A stretch of DNA of 64,000 nt from Pseudomonas sp. UBA4617 (lineage in GTDB: Bacteria; Pseudomonadota; Gammaproteobacteria; Pseudomonadales; Pseudomonadaceae), in assembly GCF_002386445.1 (NCBI RefSeq), contig NZ_DGIR01000002.1, positions 62,001-126,000 of the forward strand, written 5' to 3'. Positions 15,341-23,873 of the stretch are shown in pieces. Under the pieces are notes generated by a model. That model was not told the origin of the DNA. It was given only the letters and a program-made list of their open reading frames with translations, and searched no databases. The translations under genes were made by a program, and so were the position numbers. Every line of letters starts with the position of its first letter. Position 1 is the stretch's first letter.

Positions 15341-18300
15341 ATGCCGCAATTCTTCATCGACCGCCCGGTGTTCGCCTGGGTGGTCGCACTGTTCATCCTG
15401 CTGGCCGGCGCGCTGGCCATCCCGCAACTGCCGGTGGCCCAGTACCCCAATGTGGCACCGCCGCAGGTGGAAATCTACGCCGTGTACCCGGGCGCCTCGG
15501 CGGCGACCATGGACGAAAGCGTGGTCAGCCTGATCGAGCAGGAGCTCAACGGCGCCGACAACCTGCTGTACTTCGAGTCGCAGAGCAGCCTGGGCAGCGC
15601 CACCATCACCGCCACGTTCGCCCCGGGCACCAACCCTGACCTGGCCCAGGTCGACGTGCAGAACCGCTTGAAGGTGGTCGAGTCGCGCCTGCCGCGCCCG
15701 GTCACCCAGCAGGGGCTGCAGGTGGAGAAGGTATCCACCGGTTTCCTGTTGCTGGCCACGCTCACTTCCGAGGACGGCAAGCTCGACGAAACCGCCCTGT
15801 CGGATATTCTCGCGCGCAACGTGATGGATGAGATTCGCCGCCTCAAGGGCGTCGGCAAGGCCCAGCTGTACGGCTCGGAGCGCGCCATGCGCATCTGGAT
15901 CGACCCGCGCAAGCTGATCGGTTTCAACCTCACGCCCAACGACGTGGCCGCAGCCGTGGCGGCGCAGAACATCCAGGTGGCGCCGGGCAGCATCGGCGAC
16001 CTGCCCGGCCGCAGCACCCAGGAAATCACCGCCAACGTGGTGGTCAAGGGCCAGTTGAGCACCCCCGAGGAATTCGCCGCCATTGTCCTGCGCGCCAACC
16101 CGGACGGTTCCAGCGTTACCATCGGTGATGTCGCCCGGGTCGAGATCGGCGCCCAGGAGTACCAGTACGGCACCCGCCTGAACGGTAAGCCGGCCAGCGC
16201 CTTCAGCGTGCAGCTGGCACCGGGTGCCAACGCCATGGAAACCGCCACGCTGGTGCGGGCGAAGATGCAGGAACTGGCGCGCTACTTCCCCGAAGGCGTC
16301 AGGTATGACATCCCCTACGACACCTCGCCGTTCGTCAAGGTGTCGATCCAGCAGGTGATCAACACCCTGTTCGAGGCCATGCTGCTGGTGTTCGCCGTGA
16401 TGTTCCTGTTCCTGCAGAACCTGCGCTACACCCTGATCCCGACCCTGGTGGTGCCGGTGGCGCTGATGGGCACCTTCGCCGTGATGCTGGCCATGGGCTT
16501 CTCGGTCAACGTGCTGACCCTGTTCGGCATGGTGCTGGCCATCGGCATCCTGGTCGACGATGCCATCGTGGTGGTGGAAAACGTCGAGCGGATCATGGCC
16601 GAGGAAGGCCTGCCGCCCAAAGCGGCCACGCGCAAGGCCATGGGCCAGATCAGTGGCGCCATCGTCGGCATCACCCTGGTGCTGGTTGCAGTGTTCCTGC
16701 CCATGGCCTTCATGCCAGGTTCGGTGGGCGTGATCTACCAGCAGTTCTCGCTGTCGATGGCGGTGTCGATCCTGTTCTCGGCGTTTCTTGCCCTCAGCCT
16801 GACTCCGGCACTATGCGTCACCCTGCTCAAGCCGGTGGCCAAGGGCGAGCAGCATGAGCGCAAAGGTTTCTTCGGCTGGTTCAACCGCCGTTTCGAGAGC
16901 ATGAGCAACGGCTACCAGCGCTGGGTGCTGCAGGCGCTCAGGCGCAGCGGCCGCTACCTGCTGGTGTACGCGGTGCTGCTGGCCGTGCTGGGCTATGGCT
17001 TCAGCCAGTTGCCGACGGCGTTCCTGCCCACCGAAGACCAGGGCTACACCATCACCGATATCCAGCTGCCGCCAGGCGCCAGCCGCATGCGCACCGAACA
17101 GGTGGCGGCCCAGATCGAGGCACACAACGCCGAGGAGCCGGGCGTAGGCAACACCACGCTGATTCTCGGCTTCAGCTTCTCGGGGAGCGGGCAGAACGCG
17201 GCACTGGCCTTCACCACGCTCAAGGACTGGTCCGAGCGCAGTGGCGACGACAGCGCGCAGTCGATTGCCGACCGCGCGACCCTGGCCTTCACCCAGCTCA
17301 AGGACGCCGTGGCGTTCTCCGTGTTGCCGCCACCAATCGATGGCCTCGGCGAGTCGACCGGTTTCGAGTTCCGCCTGCAGGACCGCGGCGGCATGGGCCA
17401 CGCCGCGCTGATGGCAGCCCGGGACGAGCTACTGGCCAGCGCCGGCAAGAGCAAGGTGCTGGCCAACGTACGCGAAGCCTCGTTGGCGGAAAGCCCGCAG
17501 ATCCAGCTGGAAATCGACCGCCGCCAGGCCAACGCCCTTGGCGTGTCGTTCGCCGATATCGGCTCGGTGCTCGATGTGGCCGTTGGCTCCAGCTACGTCA
17601 ATGACTTCCCCAACCAGGGCCGCATGCAGCGGGTGGTGGTGCAGGCCGAAGGCGACCAGCGCAGCCAGGTCGAAGACCTGCTGAAGATCCACGTGCGCAA
17701 CGACAGTGGCAAGATGGTGCCGTTGGGCGCTTTCGTCCAGGCCAGATGGGTCAGTGGCCCGGTGCAACTGACCCGCTACAACGGCTATCCGGCGGTGTCG
17801 GTTTCCGGCGAACCGGCAGCCGGCTACAGCTCGGGCGAAGCCATGGCCGAGATCGAGCGCCTGGTGGCCCGGCTGCCGGCTGGTTCAGGCCTGGAGTGGA
17901 CCGGCCTGTCGCTGCAGGAGCGCCTGTCCGGCAGCCAGGCACCACTGTTGATGGCGCTGTCATTGCTGGTGGTGTTCCTGTGCCTGGCGGCGCTGTACGA
18001 AAGCTGGTCGATCCCCACCGCAGTGCTGCTGGTGGTGCCGCTTGGCGTGCTCGGCGCGGTGCTGGCCGTCACCCTGCGCGGCATGCCCAACGACGTGTTC
18101 TTCAAGGTTGGCCTGATCACCCTGATCGGTTTGTCGGCGAAGAACGCCATTCTCATCATCGAGTTCGCCAAGGGCCTGGTCGACCAGGGTGTCGATGCCG
18201 TCGACGCGGCCGTGCAAGCCGCCCGCCTGCGCCTGCGCCCGATCGTGATGACTTCGCTGGCGTTCATCCTCGGTGTGGTGCCGTTGGCCATTGCCAGCGG

Positions 18301-18469
18301 CGCCAGCTCGGCGAGCCAGCAGGCGATCGGCACCGGGGTGATCGGCGGCATGCTCAGCGCCACCCTGGCGGTGGTGTTCGTGCCGGTGTTCTTCGTGGTG
18401 GTGATGCGCGTGGCGGGACGACGTCGATCGCGTGACACCGACCTGGCCAGCGCCAACAGCGAAAGCTGA
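15341..18469 (+). CDS. RND efflux pump, HAE1 family inner-membrane transporter
   Basis: A 1042-residue proton-driven pump. It begins with the canonical FIDRPVFAWVVALFILLAG, has twelve helices in the 1+5, 1+5 layout with two large periplasmic loops, the proton-relay segment GILVDDAIVVVENVERIM with two adjacent Asp in helix 4, and GLSAKNAILIIEFAK in helix 10. The length and residues match the AcrB/MexB/MexF class that exports lipophilic drugs. No outer-membrane factor gene follows; the pump must borrow an OprM/TtgC-like channel from elsewhere. Transcription ends at a strong terminator directly after the gene. Confidence 0.95.
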   Translation: MPQFFIDRPVFAWVVALFILLAGALAIPQLPVAQYPNVAPPQVEIYAVYPGASAATMDESVVSLIEQELNGADNLLYFESQSSLGSATITATFAPGTNPDLAQVDVQNRLKVVESRLPRPVTQQGLQVEKVSTGFLLLATLTSEDGKLDETALSDILARNVMDEIRRLKGVGKAQLYGSERAMRIWIDPRKLIGFNLTPNDVAAAVAAQNIQVAPGSIGDLPGRSTQEITANVVVKGQLSTPEEFAAIVLRANPDGSSVTIGDVARVEIGAQEYQYGTRLNGKPASAFSVQLAPGANAMETATLVRAKMQELARYFPEGVRYDIPYDTSPFVKVSIQQVINTLFEAMLLVFAVMFLFLQNLRYTLIPTLVVPVALMGTFAVMLAMGFSVNVLTLFGMVLAIGILVDDAIVVVENVERIMAEEGLPPKAATRKAMGQISGAIVGITLVLVAVFLPMAFMPGSVGVIYQQFSLSMAVSILFSAFLALSLTPALCVTLLKPVAKGEQHERKGFFGWFNRRFESMSNGYQRWVLQALRRSGRYLLVYAVLLAVLGYGFSQLPTAFLPTEDQGYTITDIQLPPGASRMRTEQVAAQIEAHNAEEPGVGNTTLILGFSFSGSGQNAALAFTTLKDWSERSGDDSAQSIADRATLAFTQLKDAVAFSVLPPPIDGLGESTGFEFRLQDRGGMGHAALMAARDELLASAGKSKVLANVREASLAESPQIQLEIDRRQANALGVSFADIGSVLDVAVGSSYVNDFPNQGRMQRVVVQAEGDQRSQVEDLLKIHVRNDSGKMVPLGAFVQARWVSGPVQLTRYNGYPAVSVSGEPAAGYSSGEAMAEIERLVARLPAGSGLEWTGLSLQERLSGSQAPLLMALSLLVVFLCLAALYESWSIPTAVLLVVPLGVLGAVLAVTLRGMPNDVFFKVGLITLIGLSAKNAILIIEFAKGLVDQGVDAVDAAVQAARLRLRPIVMTSLAFILGVVPLAIASGASSASQQAIGTGVIGGMLSATLAVVFVPVFFVVVMRVAGRRRSRDTDLASANSES

Positions 18470-18495
18470 CTGGACAAGCGTCACATGACATGGGA

Positions 18496-18529
18496 GGGTT
18501 CCCGGCAATGACTGCCCGGAACCCTTTTT
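18496..18529 (+). terminator. Intrinsic terminator after the RND operon
   Basis: GGGTTCC (18496-18502) pairs with GGAACCC (18518-18524), with three further pairs inside, then five T. It ends one base before the mobA ATG, so the 3' arm also occupies the place where the mobA ribosome binding site should be. Confidence 0.8.
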
Positions 18530-18530
18530 C

Positions 18531-19106
18531 ATGCCTGATGCACTGCCACCCTGCTCGATCCTCATTCTCGCCGGTGGCCGCGGCCAACGCATGGGTGGGC
18601 GCGACAAAGGCCTGGTCGACTGGCACGGCGTACCGCTGGTCGCGCATGTACAACGCGTGGTGCGCCCGCTCAGCAATGACCTGGTGATTTCCTGCAACCG
18701 TAACCAGGCGGCTTACCGGGCGTACGCAGACCAGTTGGTGGGCGATGCCGAGGCGGACTACCCCGGGCCGTTGGCGGGGGTGATTGCCGGGCTCAAGGTG
18801 GCGCGGCATGAATGGGTGGTGCTGCTGGCCTGTGATGCGCCGCTGGTTGACCAGGGGTTGATCGAGGACCTGCTACGGCTGGCGGTGACCAGCGACAGTG
18901 CGGCCATGGTGCGCCAGGGTGGGTACTGGCAGCCGATGTTCAGCGTGCTGCCGCGCCGGGTGTTGCCGGTGCTGGAGCAGGCCTGGGCGGCGGGTGAACG
19001 GAGCTTGCAGAAGGCCTTGCTGCGCGAGAATGTACAAGGGCTGGAGTGTGCCGAGGGGGATCGCCGGCTGAGCAACTTCAACAGCCCGGAGTTGCTGCTG
19101 GGCTGA
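18531..19106 (+). CDS. mobA: Molybdenum cofactor guanylyltransferase MobA
   Basis: A 191-residue nucleotidyltransferase that joins GMP to molybdopterin to form the bis-MGD cofactor of enzymes such as nitrate reductase and formate dehydrogenase. It carries the N-terminal GTP-binding signature ILILAGGRGQRMGGRDKGL, the PGPLAGVIAGLKVA segment and the metal-binding CDAPLVDQ. The length is normal for MobA. The start ATG follows an intrinsic terminator with no space, so its mRNA either comes from read-through of the RND operon or from a promoter inside the pump gene; the GGAA of the terminator arm is the only ribosome binding site. Confidence 0.93.
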   Translation: MPDALPPCSILILAGGRGQRMGGRDKGLVDWHGVPLVAHVQRVVRPLSNDLVISCNRNQAAYRAYADQLVGDAEADYPGPLAGVIAGLKVARHEWVVLLACDAPLVDQGLIEDLLRLAVTSDSAAMVRQGGYWQPMFSVLPRRVLPVLEQAWAAGERSLQKALLRENVQGLECAEGDRRLSNFNSPELLLG

Positions 19107-19107
19107 A

Positions 19108-19124
19108 GGCCTGGCCATCAGGCC
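19108..19124. terminator. Short hairpin between convergent mobA and acyl-CoA synthetase
   Basis: GGCCTG and CAGGCC flank a GCCAT loop just after the mobA stop. There is no U tract on either strand, so terminator activity is uncertain. Confidence 0.35.
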
Positions 19125-19166
19125 CGCAGGATTACTGCGCGATGCCATTCCCCTTCAGCGGGTGGT

Positions 19167-20840
19167 CTACCTGGCCGACAGTTCCTCGACACTGATCTCG
19201 CGCATGCGGAACTTCTGCACCTTGCCGGTCACCGTCATCGGGAACGCGTCGACAAAACGGAAGTAGCGCGGCACCTTGAAGTGCGCAATCCGTGCCTTCG
19301 CCCACTCGCGCAGTTGTTCCTCGCTGGCTACCTGCCCTGGATGCAGCCGTACCCAGGCGACGATCTCTTCGCCGTACTTGCTGCAGGGCACGCCGATCAC
19401 CTGCACATCGGCCACCGCCGGGTGGGTATGGAAGAACTCCTCCAGTTCACGTGGGTAGATGTTCTCGCCACCGCGAATGATCATGTCCTTGCTGCGCCCG
19501 ACAATGCGCACGTAGCCCTGCTCGTCCATCAGCGCCAGGTCGCCGGTGTGCATCCAGCCGTCCTGGTCAATGCTTTCGGCGGTGGCCTCGGGGTTGTTCC
19601 AGTAGCCCAGCATCACACTGTATCCACGCGTGCACAGCTCGCCAACCTCACCGCGCGGCACGGTGTTGCCGTCGCCATCGACCACTTTGTTCTCCAGCCG
19701 CGGCTGGGTGCGCCCGACGCTGGTCACGCGACGCTCCAGGTCGTCGCTGGCGCCGGTCTGCAGCGAGACCGGGCTGGTCTCGGTCATGCCATAGGCAATC
19801 TGCACCTCGGCCATGTGCATCTCGCTGATCACCCGGCGCATCACCTCGATCGGACAGGTGGCGCCGGCCATGATCCCGGTACGCAGGCTGGACAGGTCGA
19901 ATTCACCGCGCTGCGGGTGGTCCAGTTCGGCGATGAACATGGTCGGCACGCCGTACAACGCAGTGGCCCGTTCTTCCGCCACCGCGCGTAGCGTGGCCAG
20001 CGGGTCGAACGCGTCACTGGGGTAGATCAGGGTACTGCCGTGGGTCATGCAGCCGAGGTTGGCCATGACCATGCCGAAGCAGTGGTACAACGGTACCGGC
20101 ACCACCAGCCGGTCATGTTCGGTCAGGCCCAGGCTTTCGCCGACCATGTAGCCGTTGTTGAGGATATTGCTGTGGCTGAGCGTGGCACCTTTGGGGAAGC
20201 CGGTGGTGCCCGAGGTGTACTGGATGTTGATCGGGTCATCGCAGTGCAGTTGTGCCTGGCGCCCGGCCAGGGCCTCGCGGCTGACGGCTGCGGCTCGGGC
20301 TTGCAGGTCCTGCCAGGCGAGGAAGCCCGCCGGTGGCGTAGCGGCCAGGCTGATGACCCCGTGCAGTTCCGGAAAGCGCTCGCAGGCCAGGGCACCCGGC
20401 TGGCCACAGGCCAGGCCTGGCACCAGGCCCTGCAGCATGGCGTGGTAGTCGGAACTCTTGAATGCGTCGGCGCAGACCACCCAACGGCAGCCGGACTGGC
20501 CGAGGGCATAGTCCAGTTCGCTGGAACGGTAGGCCGGGTTGATATTGACCAGTATCGCGCCAACCTTGGCGCTGGCGAACTGGGTGATGCACCACTCGGC
20601 GCAATTGGGTGCCCAGATACCCAGGCGGTCGCCGGGCTGCACGCCCAGCGCCATCAGCGCCCGGGCGTGCTGGTCCACGGCATCGGCCAGTTGCTGCCAG
20701 GTGTAGCGCAGGGCCTGGTGGCGGACTACCAGGGCTTCGCGATCGGGGAAGCGGGCAACGGTGCTGTCGAAGGCGTCGCCGATGCATTGGCTGAGCAAGG
20801 GCTTTTCAGGGTTGCCCTGGGTGTAGCTTGGTAGGGCCAT
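19167..20840 (-). CDS. AMP-forming acyl-CoA synthetase
   Basis: A 557-residue adenylate-forming ligase that activates a carboxylic acid with ATP and CoA. Motifs are all intact: the P-loop YTSGTTGFPKGATLSH, YGMTETSP, the hinge GRSKDMIIRGGENIYPRELE and the catalytic lysine near the end in VTGKVQKFRMRE. It belongs to the medium-chain/aryl FadD-like group. Start ATG 20840 is chosen because the usual N-terminus MALPSYTQG begins there; the frame is open further upstream. It follows the quinohemoprotein beta-subunit gene after a REP-like hairpin, which suggests that it activates the acid made from the amine, but another route (the phenylacetate pathway has its own ligase) is possible. A Crc/Hfq motif lies at its start. 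Confidence 0.88.
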   Translation of the reverse strand: MALPSYTQGNPEKPLLSQCIGDAFDSTVARFPDREALVVRHQALRYTWQQLADAVDQHARALMALGVQPGDRLGIWAPNCAEWCITQFASAKVGAILVNINPAYRSSELDYALGQSGCRWVVCADAFKSSDYHAMLQGLVPGLACGQPGALACERFPELHGVISLAATPPAGFLAWQDLQARAAAVSREALAGRQAQLHCDDPINIQYTSGTTGFPKGATLSHSNILNNGYMVGESLGLTEHDRLVVPVPLYHCFGMVMANLGCMTHGSTLIYPSDAFDPLATLRAVAEERATALYGVPTMFIAELDHPQRGEFDLSSLRTGIMAGATCPIEVMRRVISEMHMAEVQIAYGMTETSPVSLQTGASDDLERRVTSVGRTQPRLENKVVDGDGNTVPRGEVGELCTRGYSVMLGYWNNPEATAESIDQDGWMHTGDLALMDEQGYVRIVGRSKDMIIRGGENIYPRELEEFFHTHPAVADVQVIGVPCSKYGEEIVAWVRLHPGQVASEEQLREWAKARIAHFKVPRYFRFVDAFPMTVTGKVQKFRMREISVEELSAR

Positions 20841-20850
20841 GGGCGTTCTC

Positions 20851-20858
20851 TTGTTCTT
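20851..20858 (-). promoter_or_regulatory. Crc/Hfq CA motif before acyl-CoA synthetase
   Basis: Minus-strand AAGAACAA fits AANAANAA, the motif bound by Hfq with Crc in pseudomonads, and lies 10 bases before the start codon. It would mute translation while preferred carbon sources last. Confidence 0.5.
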
Positions 20859-20872
20859 GTATGGTTTGAACC

Positions 20873-20904
20873 GGCCTGTTCGCGGGCGAGTCCGCGACCA
20901 GGCC
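20873..20904. repeat. REP-like hairpin
   Basis: GGCCTGTTCGCGG and CCGCGACCAGGCC form a 13-bp stem with one mismatch and a six-base loop. It separates the amine dehydrogenase genes from the acyl-CoA synthetase and could stabilise or end the upstream mRNA. Confidence 0.7.
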
Positions 20905-20913
20905 CATACCGAT

Positions 20914-22035
20914 CTAGCGGACGAACACCTGCGGCGTAGTGGTCGACATGTCGCCACCGGGCAGTTTGATGTTCCTCACCTTCTCCAGGGTATCCGGATC
21001 GAACACCGCCAGGTCGTTGAAGGTACCGCCCAGGTACAGCTTGTCGCCCTTGCGATCGAAGGTGACGCAGTAGTAAGTGTGCTCCAGATTGGCCGCCTTG
21101 ATCAGCTTGCGCTGCTTGATGTCGTACTTGGCCAGGCGGTTGAGCACACCGTAGATCTGGTTCGGGTCTTTCGGCGAACGCAGCCCGGTGAAGTACAGCT
21201 CGGTGAGGTCGGCGAACTCCTGGGTGTGGGTCTTGCCGGTCTTCAGGTCGACGCTCAGGTAGCCATACAGCAGGTCGGCAGTGGCTGGGTCCTGCTTGTC
21301 GTCCTTGAACCGGGCAATGGTGTACAGCATCGAGAACTCGTGGCGCGGGCTCTGGTGCGGCCAGAAGTACAGCACGTCCGGGGCGCTGTAGCCCTTGCGC
21401 TGCCAGTTGCGCAGCGGTAGCGCCACCGTGTACTTGCCAGTGCGCACGTCCATCTTGTAGATGTCCGGCCCGGCAACGTACAGGCTGCCATCGTCCGCGG
21501 CGCGCATCAGGTACACCTGGCGCGGCATCGGGAAGCTGCGCACGGGCTTCGCCTGCAGGCCATCGGCAGTACTGAACACCTCAAGCCGCGGTGGCTTGAC
21601 CACGTAGTGGTCGTTCAGGCGCTGGGTCGGGTTGACCGTGGCGTACACTTCCTTGCCGTCGGGGCTGATGGCAAACGAGTACATCGCCTTGCCCACCTCG
21701 CCCGCCACGCTGGACAGGTTGGCATGGAAGGTATTCTTGCAGGTGTCCAGGTCGATGCCGTAGATGTCGCCGTAGTGGTTATTGAGCACATAGGCGGTGC
21801 GGTTGTCCGGCGCCATCATTGCGGTGCCGGGGCCGAACTTGTCGGGCATGACGCAGCTCTTGTACACGCTGTCACTGGCCACATCGACCACATGCAGGTT
21901 GTTCGGGTAGTTGGTCACGATCATGTATTCGTGGCCAGCCTTCAGCGCCGGCCCGGTGTCGGCGGCCTGTACCAGCCCGGCGCAGGCCGTGGTGGCGATG
22001 GTGAGCGCGAGTGACGCGCAGCGTCCAGCTTTCAT
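20914..22035 (-). CDS. peaD: Quinohemoprotein amine dehydrogenase beta subunit
   Basis: A 373-residue periplasmic protein: a Sec signal of about 25 residues (ending GLVQAAD) and a seven-bladed beta-propeller with YVTN-like repeats, such as TNYPNNLHVVDVASDSVYKSC and the last blade LYLGGTFNDLAVFDPDTLEKVRNI. It forms the scaffold of the alpha-beta-gamma enzyme that oxidatively deaminates primary amines in the periplasm. ATG 22035 with AGGGGA upstream is used; the open frame extends further but without signal peptide. It comes directly after the gamma gene on the same strand, and an AANAANAA motif sits before the start. Confidence 0.95.
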   Translation of the reverse strand: MKAGRCASLALTIATTACAGLVQAADTGPALKAGHEYMIVTNYPNNLHVVDVASDSVYKSCVMPDKFGPGTAMMAPDNRTAYVLNNHYGDIYGIDLDTCKNTFHANLSSVAGEVGKAMYSFAISPDGKEVYATVNPTQRLNDHYVVKPPRLEVFSTADGLQAKPVRSFPMPRQVYLMRAADDGSLYVAGPDIYKMDVRTGKYTVALPLRNWQRKGYSAPDVLYFWPHQSPRHEFSMLYTIARFKDDKQDPATADLLYGYLSVDLKTGKTHTQEFADLTELYFTGLRSPKDPNQIYGVLNRLAKYDIKQRKLIKAANLEHTYYCVTFDRKGDKLYLGGTFNDLAVFDPDTLEKVRNIKLPGGDMSTTTPQVFVR

Positions 22036-22052
22036 GCGGTTTCCCCTTGTCA

Positions 22053-22060
22053 TTCTTGTT
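22053..22060 (-). promoter_or_regulatory. Crc/Hfq CA motif before the beta subunit gene
   Basis: Minus-strand AACAAGAA fits AANAANAA. It is 17 bases upstream of the ATG, immediately before the ribosome binding site AAGGGGA. Confidence 0.5.
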
Positions 22061-22067
22061 GGGCCGG

Positions 22068-22391
22068 TCACTTGTCTTTCGGGAACACGGTACCGAGGTT
22101 GCGCCAGTCTTCGGCCGAGTTGCTCGCCTGGGCGTTCCAGTCCTGGTAGGTGCTCATCATGTCCGGCACCTGGGCCGGCCACCAGCAAGGGTCGGAACAG
22201 CCATACAGGTCGGCCTCCATCGGCTGGCACAGCGAGCTGACGCCGCCGAAGGCGTCCACTTCCCAACCCGGGTCGGTGGTGGCGGTGCAACCCGCCACTG
22301 CGCTCATGGCCATGACTTCTTCGACGCGGTCCTCGGCAGCGGCCTTCTCGAGGATGCGCGCCTTGTTGTTCAGGGGCTTCAAGTGCTTCAT
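22068..22391 (-). CDS. qhpC: Quinohemoprotein amine dehydrogenase gamma subunit precursor (CTQ-bearing)
   Basis: A 107-residue precursor of the catalytic subunit. Residues 1-28 are a non-Sec leader, and the mature chain begins at Met29. The residues that form the cross-links in the P. putida crystal structure are all present: Cys35-Glu44, Cys55-Asp61 and Cys69-Asp77 for the three thioethers, and Cys65 with Trp71 for the cysteine tryptophylquinone cofactor (mature numbers 7-16, 27-33, 41-49, 37/43). The radical-SAM enzyme downstream of it on the opposite side makes the thioethers, the FAD monooxygenase hydroxylates Trp, a subtilisin-like protease removes the leader and an ABC exporter moves it to the periplasm. 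All four partners are in this window. Confidence 0.97.
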   Translation of the reverse strand: MKHLKPLNNKARILEKAAAEDRVEEVMAMSAVAGCTATTDPGWEVDAFGGVSSLCQPMEADLYGCSDPCWWPAQVPDMMSTYQDWNAQASNSAEDWRNLGTVFPKDK

Positions 22392-22392
22392 G

Positions 22393-23823
22393 TCAGTGCG
22401 CCTTCCGCGGGGTGATGTAGCGATCGATGAAGGCCGGATTGGCGGCCATGATGCGGCTGTAGACTTCGATGCCGAAATCGACCCAGTCGCGCATCAGTTC
22501 GCAATAGTGGTAGGTCGGGTGCTGCGGGTCGCCATAGCGGGCGTAGCTTTCGTGGTAGCAGCCGCCGGAGCACAGGTTGCGGATGCGGCAGCTGTCGCAG
22601 CCGGTGTTGCTGCGGTCCAGGCGCTGCGACAGGAAGTCGTTGAGCTGCGCCTGCTTCACCCCCTGGTGCACATTGCCGAAGGTCGGCAGGCTGGAGCCGG
22701 TGAAGCGGTGGCACAGGTTCAGCTCGCCCTGGTGATCCACCGCCAGCATCTTCAACCCGGCACCGCACGGCAGGGCCTTCTTGTGCCCTTCGTGGATGTC
22801 GGTGATCAGCTGGTGCAGGTTGGAGAAGCCGATGTTGCGGTGCTCCAGCGCCGCCTGCAGGTACTTGCGGCCCAGCGCCTTCATGTTGGCGAACACCTGC
22901 ACCAGCTCGTCGCCGGTGAGGTTGAAGTCGGCCATGTCGCCGGAGGTGACCGGGGCAAAACCGACCTCGGCAAAGCCCAGCTCGTTGAACAGGTGGTTCC
23001 AGATGGTCTCGACGTCGGTGATGCCACGGGTCAGCGTGACCCGCGCGCCCACCGGGCGGCTGGTGTAGCGCGACAGCAGCAGGTCGGCCTTGCGCCGCAC
23101 CACGTCATAGGTGCCCTGCCCGCCCACGGTGATACGGTTGCGGTCGTGCACGGTCTTCGGGCCGTCGATGCTGATCGACAGGCCGAAACGGTGGGCGTCG
23201 AGCCAGTCGATGATCTCTTCGGTGAGCAGGGTCGCGTTGGTGGTCATGATGAATTCCACCTGCTTGCCGGCTTCGGCGAAACGCCGCTCGCAGTAGGCGA
23301 CCATGTGCTCGATCAGCGGCCGGTTGGACAGCGGCTCGCCGCCGAAGAACACCACGCTGTAGCGTTCCTCGTCGGGCGATTCCCTGAGCAGCATCTCTAC
23401 CGAGGCTTCGGCGGTGGCGGTGCCCATTTTTTTGCCGGCAGAAGGTTTGTCCAGGTCTTCCTTGTAGCAATAGGTGCAGCTGAGGTTGCAGCCGGTGTTG
23501 ACGTTGAGCACCACGGTATTCAACGCGGTGCGTTCGACCTGCCTGAGGGCGATTTCCGGGGTCAGCGGCGCGCCGTCGCTGACCAGCTCCAGCGCCATCA
23601 GCTCGCGCAGGGTGTCCTGGATATCATCGCCGGCAAACTGCTGGCCAAGGCGCTGCAGCAGCTCCTCGGCCGAGCAGCCTTGCTGGCGCAGGGTATCGAT
23701 GATGCCGCCGGTCACCGCATCGGCAGTGAACAGCGAACTGCTGGGAATGTGGAACAGCATGCGGTCGGCATCAACCTGCACTTCGTGCAGGTTGCGTTCG
23801 ACCAGGTTCAGTAGTGCGCCCAT
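22393..23823 (-). CDS. peaB: Radical-SAM/SPASM maturase of quinohemoprotein amine dehydrogenase
   Basis: A 476-residue cytoplasmic enzyme that forms the Cys-to-Asp/Glu thioether bonds in the gamma subunit (QhpD in Paracoccus). It has an N-terminal winged-helix/peptide-recognition-like region (1-95), the radical-SAM cluster motif CNLSCTYC (Cys112, 116, 119), FFGGEPLSN, SISIDGPKTVHD, and a C-terminal SPASM domain with many cysteines (CGAGLK, NLCHRF, CDSCRIRNLCSGGCYHES). Length agrees with QhpD. It lies between alpha and gamma genes with one base before gamma and 50 from alpha, so it is in the structural operon. Confidence 0.96.
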   Translation of the reverse strand: MGALLNLVERNLHEVQVDADRMLFHIPSSSLFTADAVTGGIIDTLRQQGCSAEELLQRLGQQFAGDDIQDTLRELMALELVSDGAPLTPEIALRQVERTALNTVVLNVNTGCNLSCTYCYKEDLDKPSAGKKMGTATAEASVEMLLRESPDEERYSVVFFGGEPLSNRPLIEHMVAYCERRFAEAGKQVEFIMTTNATLLTEEIIDWLDAHRFGLSISIDGPKTVHDRNRITVGGQGTYDVVRRKADLLLSRYTSRPVGARVTLTRGITDVETIWNHLFNELGFAEVGFAPVTSGDMADFNLTGDELVQVFANMKALGRKYLQAALEHRNIGFSNLHQLITDIHEGHKKALPCGAGLKMLAVDHQGELNLCHRFTGSSLPTFGNVHQGVKQAQLNDFLSQRLDRSNTGCDSCRIRNLCSGGCYHESYARYGDPQHPTYHYCELMRDWVDFGIEVYSRIMAANPAFIDRYITPRKAH

Positions 23824-23873
23824 GGCGACCTCCCGTTAATCGATCCGTTTGGCAAACCGTAAGCCCTCTGCCC

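Noticed and set aside
22150..23814. A 554-residue plus-strand frame opposite the radical-SAM gene
   Set aside because: Antisense shadow; no family features, while the minus strand has CxxxCxxC and SPASM cysteines.
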